From Jiangella ureilytica (lineage in GTDB: Bacteria; Actinomycetota; Actinomycetes; Jiangellales; Jiangellaceae), in assembly GCF_004348545.1 (NCBI RefSeq), contig NZ_SMKL01000011.1:1-64000 (forward strand): a stretch of DNA of 64,000 nt, given 5' to 3'. The notes beneath the pieces are model-generated. The model worked only from the letters and a program-made list of their open reading frames with translations, was not told the DNA's origin and made no database searches. Below, in pieces: positions 1 through 7,844 of this stretch. Every line of letters starts with the position of its first letter. Position 1 is the first letter of the stretch. The translations under genes were made by a program, and so were the position numbers.

Positions 1-1277
1 GGCGGGCCGTCCCCGGGCGCCGCAGGCTCGGGCGCCGCAGGCTCGGGCGCCGCAGGCTCGGGCGCCGCAGGCTCGGGCGCCGCGGCCTCGGGACCGGGCC
101 CGGGAGCCAGGCCGGTGCAGTCGCGCAGGCGTTCCCACTCGCCGTAGGCGGCCGACCCTGCCCTGCTGCCGGTGAGCGGCTCCGGGCCGCCGCCCCCGGG
201 CGGGATGCGGCCCGGCAGCCACTCGTCGCCGACGACCTCGCCGCCGCGGACGGAGAGCCGCAGCACGCCGCTGTCGGGCTCGCGGCCGTGGTACCAGTAG
301 AAGTTCCCAAGCCCGTAGCTGACGTAGGTGGAGCCCTGCAGGCCGGCCCCCAGCGGCGTGTGCGCATGGCTCCCGACGACGATGTCGGCGCCCGCCGTGG
401 CGAGCGTCCGGGCCAGGTTCTGCTGCAGGGGCGTCGGGCAGGCGTTGAACTCCTCGCCCCAGTGCAGGTAGACGACGACCACGTCGTCGGTCTCGGCCGA
501 CCGGCGCACGGCGGCCGCGAGCGTCGCCTCGTCCGGCCCGCGCGCCGCCGCGATGCCGGCCCCGGTGCCGGGCGCCGCGGCCCAGATGGCGTCGGCGCTC
601 TCGCGCGGCGAGGCGTCGGCGGCATGGATGGCGATGTCGGTGCCCTTCACCTTCACCCGGTGCGGCGCGAACGCCTGCCGGTCGTTGCGCCCCACGCCGA
701 CGACGGCGACGCCGCTGGTCTCAGCGGCCTGGATGGTCTCGCCGAGTCCGGTGGCGCCGTAGTCGGCCCCGTGGTTGTTCGCGATCGACACGACATCGAC
801 GCCGGACCGGCCCAGCAGGTCGAGCGCGGCCGGCCCGGTGCGGAACCAGTACCGGTTGGAGGGGTCCTCGAGCTCCTTGGCGGCCGGCTCGCCGCCCACC
901 GCCAGCGCCGACTCGAGGTTGACCATCGCCAGGTCCGCCTGGCGCAGGACGTCCGACATCGGGCCCAGGGTGGAATCGGGGTCGGCCGGCGCATCGGCAA
1001 AGGCGCCGGCGAAGTGGACGTCGCCGGCGAACGCGAGCCGCACCGTCTCGCCGCCGGCACTCGGCGCCGCGGCCGGCGGCGGCGTGCTCGGCTCCGCCTC
1101 GCTGGTCGGCCCCGCCTCGCTGGTCGGCTCCGCCTCGCGGCTCGGCGCCGCGGGCGGGCGCTCGCGCAGGCCGGTCACCGGCACGGACTCCTCAGGGACG
1201 TCGGGCAGCGGCGCGCCGGCGATGACCGCGGCCGCGGCGATGCCTCCGAGGAGAAGGAGGCCGTGACGTCTCCGCAT
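1..1277 (-). CDS. CapA family metallophosphatase-like protein, 3' end beyond the window
   Basis: This is an incomplete gene. It starts with ATG at 1277 and reads through position 1 without a stop. The N-terminus (MRRRHGLLLLGGIAAAAVIAG) is a short hydrophobic anchor or signal, followed by a Pro/Glu/Ala/Thr linker. The core has the CapA/PGA_cap signatures LAFAGDVHFAG, MVNLESAL, IANNHGADYGATGL, YLHWGEEF, VVGSHAHTPLG and SYGLGNFYW, which supply the metal-binding Asp, Asn, Glu and His residues of the calcineurin-like fold. The family is linked to poly-gamma-glutamate or capsule synthesis, but in actinobacteria the substrate is mostly unknown. The readable C-terminal part runs into a 15-base repeat that encodes Ala-Pro-Glu-Pro-Ala units. 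It lies 46 bases downstream of a tRNA gene on the same strand. Confidence 0.88.
   Translation of the reverse strand, partial: MRRRHGLLLLGGIAAAAVIAGAPLPDVPEESVPVTGLRERPPAAPSREAEPTSEAGPTSEAEPSTPPPAAAPSAGGETVRLAFAGDVHFAGAFADAPADPDSTLGPMSDVLRQADLAMVNLESALAVGGEPAAKELEDPSNRYWFRTGPAALDLLGRSGVDVVSIANNHGADYGATGLGETIQAAETSGVAVVGVGRNDRQAFAPHRVKVKGTDIAIHAADASPRESADAIWAAAPGTGAGIAAARGPDEATLAAAVRRSAETDDVVVVYLHWGEEFNACPTPLQQNLARTLATAGADIVVGSHAHTPLGAGLQGSTYVSYGLGNFYWYHGREPDSGVLRLSVRGGEVVGDEWLPGRIPPGGGGPEPLTGSRAGSAAYGEWERLRDCTGLAPGPGPEAAAPEPAAPEPAAPEPAAPEPAAPGDGP
16..90. repeat. Five tandem 15-bp units inside the capA-like gene
   Basis: Five head-to-tail copies of GGCGCCGCAGGCTCG, the fifth with two changes. 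On the coding (minus) strand each unit adds APEPA without shifting the frame, so the protein has a Pro/Glu linker near its readable C-terminus. Perfect short repeats like this can vary in copy number by slippage and may also be misassembled. Confidence 0.9.
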
Positions 1278-1323
1278 GATCACGATCATAAAAGGCGCGT
1301 ATCAGAACTCTCTGATGTCGGAG

Positions 1324-1397
1324 TGCCCCCGGTCGGGTTCGAACCGACACTGTTCGGCTTTTAAGGCCGATGCCTCTGCCAGTTGGGCTACGGGGGC
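1324..1397 (-). tRNA. Class I tRNA gene with a UAA anticodon (isotype uncertain)
   Basis: A complete cloverleaf on the minus strand. The 7-bp acceptor stem is GCCCCCG/CGGGGGC with discriminator A. The D arm is GCCC/AGGC with a 9-base loop containing GG. The anticodon stem TCGGC/GCCGA encloses CTTAAAA, the variable loop is ACAGT (5 bases), and the T arm is GTCGG/CCGAC with TTCGAAC. CCA is not encoded. Counting U33 as the base before the anticodon gives UAA, which would read UUA (Leu). Bacterial tRNA-Leu is normally class II with a long variable arm, and this one is class I. The structure is clear, but the amino acid is not. A Lys-like or otherwise unusual charging is possible. Confidence 0.85.
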
Positions 1398-1528
1398 CGC
1401 CCATCAGTATCGCGCCCGGCCGGGCGGCTGTCTGCGGGTGACGAAGCCGACATTTGGCTGCCCGATGTCACGATTCGCCGCCGGCCGGGGTCGTATGAGT
1501 GTCCGACGCACCATGGAGGGGAGCCATC

Positions 1529-1930
1529 GTGACCGCCGATCTGAGGGCCCTGGGCGGGGCCGACCCGCACGACGTGCTCGGCGTGCGGCGGGGCGCGAGC
1601 CCGCAGCAGGTGACCCGGGCGTTCCATCGCGAGGCGCTGCGCGGGGGCCACCCGGACACCGGCGGCGACGCCCGCGCGTTCCGGCGGTTGGTCGTCGCCC
1701 GTGACGCGCTGCTCACCACGCCGGACCCGGGACCGGTCCAGGCCCCGGGCCCCTCGGCCCGCCCGGGTCCGTCCGCGCCGCCGTCGGCGTCTCCGGGGAC
1801 CACTGCGCGGCCGGCGCCGCCGCCGGCGTCGGCCGACACGAACGTGCTGCCGCTGATCGTCCTGCTCATCCTGTTCCTCGTCGGCGTGCCGCACGTGCTG
1901 CTGGCGCTCGTGATCATGCTGGTGCCCTGA
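1529..1930 (+). CDS. Small J-domain protein with C-terminal membrane segment
   Basis: The first 60 or so residues resemble a DnaJ J-domain: PHDVLGVRRGASPQQVTRAF, then HREALRGGHPDTGGD with the HPD motif that stimulates Hsp70 ATPase. There is no Gly/Phe region, zinc centre or substrate domain. A Pro/Ala-rich linker follows, and the protein ends in a strongly hydrophobic stretch (VLPLIVLLILFLVGVPHVLL), so it is probably a tail-anchored co-chaperone of about 133 residues. I chose GTG at 1529 because GGAGGGG sits 8 bases upstream. An in-frame GTG at 1499 would add ten residues and has no ribosome-binding site. The Hsp70 partner is unknown. Confidence 0.75.
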   Translation: MTADLRALGGADPHDVLGVRRGASPQQVTRAFHREALRGGHPDTGGDARAFRRLVVARDALLTTPDPGPVQAPGPSARPGPSAPPSASPGTTARPAPPPASADTNVLPLIVLLILFLVGVPHVLLALVIMLVP

Positions 1931-1947
1931 GCGCGACGACCCCGGCT

Positions 1948-2493
1948 CTACTGGTAGGTCTGTCGAGGGAAGACGGCGTGCGCGCCGGCCACGCGGTCGA
2001 GGAACAGGAAGCCGCCGCAGTGGTCGATCTCGTGCTGCAGCGCCCGGGCCTCGAAGGCGTCGGTCTCGACCATCAGCTCCTCGCCACTGCCGGGGAGCAG
2101 GCCGCGCACCGTCAGCCGGGTGGCGCGCTTGACGTCGCCGGTGAGGTCGGGGACGGACATGCAGCCCTCGCGGCCCTTCTCCTTGCGCGTCGCCTCGACG
2201 ACCTCGGCGTTGCAGAGCACGAACGTGCCGTGCGACGTGCGGGTCTTGGGATGGGCGCTGACGTCGACGGCGAACACGTGCGCGGCGACGCCGACCTGGC
2301 AGGCGGCCAGCCCGACACAGCCGGGCGAGACCCGCATGGTGGCGACGAGGTCGGCGGCCAGCTGCACGATCTCGGGCGCGGCCGGATCGACCAGCGGCGA
2401 CGGCGACGACAGCACCGCCGACGGGGCGCGGACGACGGGCAGGACGCGGCCCGGCACACCGAGGTCGGCCTCGGTCCAGTCGGCGATGCTCAC
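1948..2493 (-). CDS. Peptide deformylase-like protein
   Basis: A 181-residue member of the polypeptide deformylase family, metal enzymes that remove the N-formyl group from nascent proteins. The three family motifs are present but altered. Motif 1 reads CVGLAACQVG where the consensus is GxGLAAPQ, motif 2 is EGCMSVP (the metal-ligand Cys), and motif 3 is QHEIDHCGG (HExxH). The metal ligands Cys, His and His and the catalytic Glu are all kept, so activity is plausible. The changed Gly and Pro in motif 1 suggest a divergent paralogue rather than the main housekeeping enzyme. The GTG start overlaps the ACT gene stop by four bases, and the gene is the last of a three-gene minus-strand operon. Confidence 0.85.
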   Translation of the reverse strand: MSIADWTEADLGVPGRVLPVVRAPSAVLSSPSPLVDPAAPEIVQLAADLVATMRVSPGCVGLAACQVGVAAHVFAVDVSAHPKTRTSHGTFVLCNAEVVEATRKEKGREGCMSVPDLTGDVKRATRLTVRGLLPGSGEELMVETDAFEARALQHEIDHCGGFLFLDRVAGAHAVFPRQTYQ

Positions 2494-3011
2494 AGGACGT
2501 CGGTCTCCTGCGGCCGCAGCGTGACGCCCACGCCGAGCTCGTCGCCCGCGGCACGCAGCCGGACGGCGACGGCGTCGGCATCGGCGTCGGCGGGGAGGTC
2601 GACCTCGGCGATGGCGACGTAGAGGTCGCCGGTCAGCCGGGTCGTGAGGTCGGTGATGTTCCCGCCGGCCGACGCCAGCACGCCGGTGACGGCGGACACG
2701 ATGCCCGGGCGGTCGCCGCCGTGCACCGTCAGCACGTACGGCCGCAGCGAGCGGTCGCCGGCACCGTCCTCGTCGGGCACCGCGCGGGCCGACACCTGGA
2801 GCCGTCCGTCGGCGGTCAGCGACGCCAGGGCCGCCTCGACCTCGGACGGCGACCGGTCGCCGGAGCAGATCAGCATCATGGCGAAATGCCCGCGCAGCAG
2901 GGTCATGGTGGAGTCTTCGAGATTGAGGCCGAGCGCGGCGAGTCCGGCGGTGGCGTCGGCGATGATGCCGGGGCGGTCGTGCCCGATGACGGTGACGGCG
3001 ATGAGGCTCAC
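2490..3011 (-). CDS. Tandem ACT-domain protein (GcvR-like)
   Basis: About 173 residues made almost entirely of two ACT domains. The first begins AVTVIGHDRPGIIADATAGL and the second LTVHGGDRPGIVSAVTGVL; both have the DRPGI turn that usually forms the amino-acid binding site. The architecture matches GcvR-type regulators and similar small-molecule sensors that act through other proteins. There is no DNA-binding domain, and the partner and ligand cannot be read from sequence. I chose GTG at 3011, which overlaps the stop of the upstream methyltransferase gene as GTGA. An ATG at 3020 is also possible. The deformylase-like gene follows with the same four-base overlap, so the three are probably translated in a coupled way. 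Confidence 0.82.
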   Translation of the reverse strand: MSLIAVTVIGHDRPGIIADATAGLAALGLNLEDSTMTLLRGHFAMMLICSGDRSPSEVEAALASLTADGRLQVSARAVPDEDGAGDRSLRPYVLTVHGGDRPGIVSAVTGVLASAGGNITDLTTRLTGDLYVAIAEVDLPADADADAVAVRLRAAGDELGVGVTLRPQETDVL

Positions 3012-4324
3012 AGGCTCCATCCAACCGGACGCACCAGGGGCAGGTCACTCCGGCCGTCGCGATGCGGCCGAACGGCCAGCACCTGGTCCACTCCGATGCG
3101 CGCGGCGTCGAAGGACACCGCCGACGCGGCCATGTAGAGCCGCCACACCCGCGCCCGGCCCTCGCCGGCCAGCTCGACCGCCCGGTGCCAGCCGCGCTCG
3201 AGGTCGCGCACCCAGGCGCGCAGCGTGCGGGCGTAGTGCTCGCGCAGCGCCTGCACGTCGCGGACCTCGAAGCCGCCCGCCTCGAGCCGGGAGACGACGT
3301 CGCCGATCGGGATCAGCTCGCCGTCGGGGAACACGTAGGCGTCGATGAAGGTGCGCCGCGGCTTGGTCATCCCGCCGGCGCGCGGCCGCCCCGACCGCAC
3401 GATCTGGTGGTTGAGCAGCCGCCCGCCCGGGCGCAGCAGGCCGTACAGCCGCGCGGCGTACTCCGGCCACATGGCCGCGCCCAGGTGCTCGGCCATGCCG
3501 ACGCTGGCGACGGCGTCGAACGGGCCGTCGGTGACGTCGCGCCAGTCCTGCACCCGGATCTCGACCCGATCGGACAGCCCGGCGTCGGCGACGCGCTGCT
3601 TGGCGTACTCGGCCTGCGGCACGGAAAGCGTGACCCCGACCGCCTCGACGCCGTGCTCCTGGGCCGCGTGCAGGACCAGCGAGCCCCAGCCGGAACCGAC
3701 GTCGAGCAGCCGCATGCCCGGCTCGAGGCCGAGCTTCTGGCAGATCAGCTCGTTCTTCGCCCGCTGCGCGTCCTCGAGGGTGCCGCCGCCACCGTCCTCG
3801 TCGCCACCGTCGTCGTCGGCCCAGTACGCGCAGGAGTAGACCATGGACGGGCCGAGCACGATCTCGTAGAACTCGTTGCCGACGTCGTAGTGGTGACTGA
3901 TCGCGGCCTGGTCGCGCCCGCGCGAGTGGCGGTCGCCGGCGAGCACGACCTCTTCGGGCGGCGGCTTCAACGGCGGCCCGAGCGCCCCCAGCACGACGGC
4001 GAGGCGGATCACCTCGGTGCGGTCGGCGGCCGTGAACCGGCCGCGGTCACCGAGGTCGCGCAGCGCGGCGTCGAGGCGGACCAGCGCCTCGTCCAGGTCG
4101 CCCTCGATGTCGAGCTCGCCGGCCACCCACGCCCGCGCGAGCCCGATCTCGTCGGGCTGCCACAAGAGCCGGCGCAGCGCCCGCCGCGACCGGATGACCA
4201 GGACCGGGCCGTCGCCGGGGCCGGCCTGAGCGCCGTCCCAGGTGCGGATGGCCAGCGGCAGCGGCCGCCCCAGCAGCCGCTCGACCAGGCCGGCGATGCG
4301 TCCCGCCGCTCCCCCTGTGGACAT
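3008..4324 (-). CDS. Cyclopropane-fatty-acyl-phospholipid synthase-type methyltransferase
   Basis: A 438-residue SAM-dependent methyltransferase of the CFA/mycolic-acid cyclopropane synthase family. The N-terminal lipid-binding half includes ELDIEGDLDEAL. The junction SHHYDVGNEFYEIVLGPSM and YSCAYW are diagnostic of CFA synthases, and LLDVGSGWGSLVLHAAQEHG is the SAM site. The family methylates or cyclopropanates double bonds of membrane phospholipid acyl chains. A run of Asp and Gly (DDDGGDEDGGGG) is inserted just after YSCAYW. ATG at 4324 is preceded by GGGAGGTCGCC. It is the first gene of the operon with the ACT protein and deformylase-like gene. 10-methylation rather than cyclopropanation cannot be excluded. 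Confidence 0.88.
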   Translation of the reverse strand: MSTGGAAGRIAGLVERLLGRPLPLAIRTWDGAQAGPGDGPVLVIRSRRALRRLLWQPDEIGLARAWVAGELDIEGDLDEALVRLDAALRDLGDRGRFTAADRTEVIRLAVVLGALGPPLKPPPEEVVLAGDRHSRGRDQAAISHHYDVGNEFYEIVLGPSMVYSCAYWADDDGGDEDGGGGTLEDAQRAKNELICQKLGLEPGMRLLDVGSGWGSLVLHAAQEHGVEAVGVTLSVPQAEYAKQRVADAGLSDRVEIRVQDWRDVTDGPFDAVASVGMAEHLGAAMWPEYAARLYGLLRPGGRLLNHQIVRSGRPRAGGMTKPRRTFIDAYVFPDGELIPIGDVVSRLEAGGFEVRDVQALREHYARTLRAWVRDLERGWHRAVELAGEGRARVWRLYMAASAVSFDAARIGVDQVLAVRPHRDGRSDLPLVRPVGWSL

Positions 4325-4439
4325 GGCGACCTCCCGTCCGTTCCCCTGCCACGGTAGTGAGGCCGACGGGTGGCTGCCAGGCCTTCGGTCAGGACCGCAC
4401 ACGGCGGGCGGCGCCGGATCGACCCGGCGCTGCGCCGTA

Positions 4440-4469
4440 CTCCCGCGCGGTGGCTCAGCCGCGCGGGAG
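4440..4469. terminator. Hairpin at the 3' end of ndh
   Basis: An 11-bp perfect inverted repeat (CTCCCGCGCGG ... CCGCGCGGGAG) with an 8-base loop that contains the ndh stop codon. There is no T-tract, which is normal for actinobacterial terminators. It would end or stabilise the ndh message before the methyltransferase operon. Confidence 0.55.
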
Positions 4470-5876
4470 CCGGCCGCCCGCCGTGCCGGCGTGCTCCTCC
4501 GGGCGCTCGGCCGCCGATCCCTCGACCGGCGGCTGGACCGGCCGTGGCGTGATCGGCTGGGCCGCCCGGCGGAAGTCCTCGCGCGGCATCCGCATGCGGC
4601 CGAGCGTGACCACCTCGCGCTTGAACACCAGCGCGAGCGTCCAGTCGACCACGACGCGGAACTTGCGGTTGAACGTCGGCATCTTGCTCATGTGGTACGT
4701 GCGGTGCATGAACCAGGCCGCGAAGCCGCGGACCTTGATGCCGTACGTGTGCGCCACGCCCTTGTAGAGGCCGAGGCTGGCGACCGAGCCGATGTACTTG
4801 TGCTTGTACGGCTTCGGCAGCCCGCCCTCGAGGTCGGCGATGATGTTCTTGGCCAGCAGCTTCGCCTGGCGGACGGCGTGCTGGGCGTTCGGTGCGGTGT
4901 ACACGCCCGGCTGGCCGGCGCTGAGGTCCGGGACGGCGGCGTTGTCGCCGGCCGCCCACGCGTCGTCGAGCCCGTCGACGCGCAGCTCCGGCAGGCAGCG
5001 CAGCCGGCCCTTCTCGTCCAGCGGCAGGTCGCTGTTGGCCAGCACGGGGTTGGCCTTGACGCCCGCGGTCCAGACGATGGTGTCGGCGTCGAACGGCTTG
5101 CCCTTGGACAGCACGACGTGGCCGTCGACGCAGGACTGGAGCAGCGTCTCGAGCCGGATCTCGATGTCGCGCTTGCTCAGCTCGACGACGGTGTACTCAC
5201 CCATCTCGGGGCCGACCTCGGGCAGGATGCGCCCGGCCGCCTCGACGAGGACCCAGCGCATGTCGCGGGGCTGCAGCTGCGGGTAGTAGCGCAGCGCGTA
5301 GCGGGCCATGTCCTCGAGCTCGCCGAGCGCCTCGACGCCGGCGAACCCGCCGCCGACGAAGACGAACGTGAGCGCGCGCTTGCGCACCTCGGGGTCGGTG
5401 GTCGAGGCGGCGACGTCGAGCCGGTCGAGCACGTGGTTGCGAAGGGCGATGGCCTCTTCGATCTGCTTGAAGCCGATGCCGACCTCGGCGAGGCCCGGGA
5501 TGGGCAGCGTCCGCGAGATGGATCCGAGCGCGACGACGATGATGTCGTAGCCGAGCTCGTACTCGTCGCCGATCTCCGGCTTGACGGTGACGGACTTGGT
5601 CGCGTGGCTGATGGAGGTGACCTCGCCGGTGATGACGTTGCAGCGCTTCAACACCCGCCGGAGGGGCACGACGACGTGCCTCGGCTCCAGCGCGCCGGCT
5701 GCGGCTTCGGGCAGGAACGGCTGGTAAGTCATGTAGGACCGTGGGTCGATCACCGTGATGCGGGCCTGGCTCCGCTTGAGCGAGCGCTGCAACCCGAGCG
5801 CGGTGTACATGCCGACGTAACCCCCGCCGACAATGAGGATGTGCGGGGTTCCGGTGCGTCCAGCTCTCCCGTTCAT
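4455..5876 (-). CDS. ndh: Type II NADH dehydrogenase (NDH-2)
   Basis: A 473-residue FAD-dependent NADH:quinone oxidoreductase that passes electrons to the quinone pool without pumping protons. The N-terminal FAD site is ILIVGGGYVGMYTALGLQ, the second Rossmann fold is TFVFVGGGFAGVEALGEL, and the FAD-closing motif WAAGDNAAVPDL is near residue 310. The region after TYHMSKMP holds the amphipathic membrane-binding part, and the last 45 residues are a Pro-rich tail. On the minus strand TAGGCT lies 6 bases before the ATG with no ribosome-binding site, so the transcript may be leaderless. A Rex-type operator overlaps the promoter, which ties expression to the NADH/NAD+ ratio. Confidence 0.93.
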   Translation of the reverse strand: MNGRAGRTGTPHILIVGGGYVGMYTALGLQRSLKRSQARITVIDPRSYMTYQPFLPEAAAGALEPRHVVVPLRRVLKRCNVITGEVTSISHATKSVTVKPEIGDEYELGYDIIVVALGSISRTLPIPGLAEVGIGFKQIEEAIALRNHVLDRLDVAASTTDPEVRKRALTFVFVGGGFAGVEALGELEDMARYALRYYPQLQPRDMRWVLVEAAGRILPEVGPEMGEYTVVELSKRDIEIRLETLLQSCVDGHVVLSKGKPFDADTIVWTAGVKANPVLANSDLPLDEKGRLRCLPELRVDGLDDAWAAGDNAAVPDLSAGQPGVYTAPNAQHAVRQAKLLAKNIIADLEGGLPKPYKHKYIGSVASLGLYKGVAHTYGIKVRGFAAWFMHRTYHMSKMPTFNRKFRVVVDWTLALVFKREVVTLGRMRMPREDFRRAAQPITPRPVQPPVEGSAAERPEEHAGTAGGRLPRG

Positions 5877-5892
5877 GCTTCCAGCCTAGGTG

Positions 5893-5912
5893 CTTGTGAA
5901 CGCATTCACAAG
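5893..5912. promoter_or_regulatory. Rex operator (ROP) and promoter of ndh
   Basis: The perfect palindrome CTTGTGAACGCATTCACAAG lies 17 bases upstream of the ndh start. It contains TGTGAACGCATTCACA, which fits the actinobacterial Rex consensus TGTGAACnnnTTCACA at every fixed base. The inferred ndh -10 hexamer (TAGGCT on the minus strand, 5888-5883) is immediately downstream, so Rex bound here would block polymerase when NADH is low. The site was recognised by eye. Confidence 0.82.
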
Positions 5913-5917
5913 CCCTT

Positions 5918-6163
5918 TCACGGTGCGCTCGACCACACTCGCGGCGTCTCGGAGCCGAAGCCGTGCCCCAGCTCCTCACCGAGGCCGAAACCGTGCCCGA
6001 CGTCGTGGACGAGCGGCCGCTCGACCGGCTGCCACTGTGACGGCTCCGGCAGGTTGATCGTCTGGTCCTGCAGGTCGCCCGAGCCGTCCGGGTTGTCGGT
6101 GACCGGCAGCACGACCGGCGTGCCGACGTAGCGGACGCCCGGGGCGATCGTCGCGTGGTTCAT
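5918..6163 (-). CDS. Small hypothetical protein
   Basis: An 81-residue open frame between ndh and the divergent regulator. I do not recognise a family. The product is soluble and rich in His, Gly and Pro, with no signal or membrane segment; readable parts include VRYVGTPVVLPVTDNPDG and HDVGHGFGLGEELGHGF, with a repeated GHGFG. The composition looks protein-like rather than the Arg-rich pattern of shadow frames. It fills the gap neatly, ending six bases before the Rex site. The ribosome-binding site (GGCGGGC) is weak, so the start is uncertain. Confidence 0.45.
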   Translation of the reverse strand: MNHATIAPGVRYVGTPVVLPVTDNPDGSGDLQDQTINLPEPSQWQPVERPLVHDVGHGFGLGEELGHGFGSETPRVWSSAP

Positions 6164-6207
6164 GCCCGCCGGCGCTGGTTCGGCGCCGGCCGAAGCGTCG
6201 CGAGGCG

Positions 6208-6951
6208 ATGATGGTGGACATGACCGACACCGCAGCGACGGGAACCGACCTGGCCGGACTGGCCGGGCTGCTCGCCGACCGCACGCGGGCGACGGTGTGC
6301 CTGGCGCTCATGGACGGCCGGGCCTGGACGGCGACGGAGCTCGCGCGGCACGCGGGCGTGGCGCCCTCGACCGCGACGGAGCACCTGAACCTGCTGGTCG
6401 CCGGCGGCTTGCTGACCGACGTGCGGCAGGGCCGGCACCGCTACGTCCGGCTGGCCGGCACCCCGGCGGCCGAGCTGGTCGAACGCCTCGCGGCGGCAGC
6501 GGGCGAGCTGGCGCCCGCCGACGGCGGCGGTGCGGAGCGGCCGGCGCCGTCGTCACTGACGGCGGTGCACCGGCGCCACGCGCTGGCGGCCGCCCGGACC
6601 TGCTACGACCACCTGGCCGGCCGGCTCGGAGTGGCGGTGACGGACGCGCTGACGGCGCGTGGCTACCTCTCCTGGGACCGCGGCCTGACGCTCACCGACG
6701 ACGGCGACGCCTGGTTCGCGGTGCTGCTCGACGGCGCCAGCTGGCCGCCGGCGTCGCGGCGCCCGGTCGTCCGCTCGTGCCTCGACTGGACGGAGCGCCG
6801 GCCCCATCTCGGCGGGGCCGCGGGCGCGGCGCTGTGCACGCACGCCGTCGAGGCGAGCTGGGTCGTGCGGGCGGGGCGGACCCGCGCGCTGCGGCTCACC
6901 GACGCCGGCCGCTCGGCCCTCCGCGACGTGCTGGGCCTGGATCTGACCTGA
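6208..6951 (+). CDS. ArsR-like winged-helix transcriptional regulator
   Basis: A 247-residue regulator whose N-terminal third is an ArsR-type winged helix: ARHAGVAPSTATEHLNLLVA is the recognition helix region, followed by the wing in DVRQGRHRYVRLAG. The remaining 150 residues contain no ArsR metal-binding cysteines and look like the long C-terminal extension found in ArsR-like regulators of many actinobacteria, whose ligands are unknown. ATG codons at 6208, 6211 and 6220 are all possible starts. It is divergent from the small minus-strand gene at 6163 and has no obvious operator that I could identify. Confidence 0.82.
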   Translation: MMVDMTDTAATGTDLAGLAGLLADRTRATVCLALMDGRAWTATELARHAGVAPSTATEHLNLLVAGGLLTDVRQGRHRYVRLAGTPAAELVERLAAAAGELAPADGGGAERPAPSSLTAVHRRHALAAARTCYDHLAGRLGVAVTDALTARGYLSWDRGLTLTDDGDAWFAVLLDGASWPPASRRPVVRSCLDWTERRPHLGGAAGAALCTHAVEASWVVRAGRTRALRLTDAGRSALRDVLGLDLT

Positions 6952-7800
6952 TCACGCGGCCGCGGCACGGCGGACGACGTCGTCGAGCATGTCGACGGTG
7001 AGCTTGCCGGTGAAGGTGTTCTGCTGGCTCGGGTGGTAGCTGCCGATCAGCCGCACCGCTGCCGCCGTCGTTCCCGGGGGAGCCGACGGCGTCAGCGTCA
7101 CCTCCGCGCCGTGCCCGAACACCGGCCGCGGCCGTGGCACCAGCAGACCGGCCCGGCCGAGCGTGCGCAGTGCGGCCGCCCAGGCGAACGACCCGAGCGC
7201 GACCGCGGCGCGCACCGTCGGCAGCACCAGCTCGACCTCACGGTCCAGCCAGGGCGAGCAGGCGTCGCGCTCCTGCGGAGTCGGCTTGTTGTCCGGCGGC
7301 GCGCACCGGACGGCGGCGATGATCCGGGCGCCGGTCAGCTCCAGGCCGTCGCCGGCATGCGTCGCCGTCGGCTGGTTCGCCAGGCCGGCGCGGTGCAGGG
7401 CGGCGTAGAGCCAGTCGCCGCTGCGGTCGCCGGTGAACACACGGCCGGTGCGGTTGCCGCCGTTGGCCGCCGGCGCCAATCCGAACACCAGGACGCGCGG
7501 GCGCGGATCGCCCCAGCCCGGAGTCGGGCGGCCCCAGTACGGCTGGCCGGCGAACGACTTGCGCTTCTCGCGGGCGACGTCCTCGCGCCAGGCCACCAGC
7601 CGCGGGCAGGCCCGGCAGACCGACGAGCGCGCTTCGATCTGCGGCAGCGTCGCGCCGGCCGCGAGCCGGGCCACGTCGTCCGGTGACGCCGCCACTGGTG
7701 TCCCCGCGTCTGCCGGGTCGCCGGGCCAGCCGGTCCCCGGCGGAACGGGGCTGGGGAACGGCCGGGCGGTGAGCGGATGGGGCAGCAGCACGTGGCTCAT
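6952..7800 (-). CDS. Family 5 uracil-DNA glycosylase (UdgB type)
   Basis: A 282-residue iron-sulfur uracil-DNA glycosylase that excises uracil and related damaged bases from [23 protein letters not shown] supplies the first two cluster cysteines, and [20 protein letters not shown] the other two. [20 protein letters not shown] is the family 5 active-site motif, in which the Asp/Asn water-activating residue of families 1 and 4 is missing. [16 protein letters not shown] is the C-terminal motif that enters the minor groove. I chose ATG at 7800 because it begins the conserved region; longer upstream frames run into a repeated intergenic sequence. The stop abuts the end of the convergent ArsR-like gene. 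Confidence 0.9.
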   Translation of the reverse strand: MSHVLLPHPLTARPFPSPVPPGTGWPGDPADAGTPVAASPDDVARLAAGATLPQIEARSSVCRACPRLVAWREDVAREKRKSFAGQPYWGRPTPGWGDPRPRVLVFGLAPAANGGNRTGRVFTGDRSGDWLYAALHRAGLANQPTATHAGDGLELTGARIIAAVRCAPPDNKPTPQERDACSPWLDREVELVLPTVRAAVALGSFAWAAALRTLGRAGLLVPRPRPVFGHGAEVTLTPSAPPGTTAAAVRLIGSYHPSQQNTFTGKLTVDMLDDVVRRAAAA

Positions 7801-7844
7801 TCTGCCGGGCGGCCGCTTCGGGCCGCTGCGCGCCTCGGACGCTG

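Noticed and set aside
288-1364. A 358-codon plus-strand open frame opposite the CapA-like gene
   Set aside because: Its product is Arg/Gly/Ala-rich with no domain. The opposite strand reads a clear CapA protein with intact motifs over the whole stretch.
1324-1397. Calling the tRNA gene a plain lysine tRNA
   Set aside because: A Lys anticodon needs UUU or CUU at positions 34-36. The stem pairing fixes the loop as CTTAAAA, which gives UAA.
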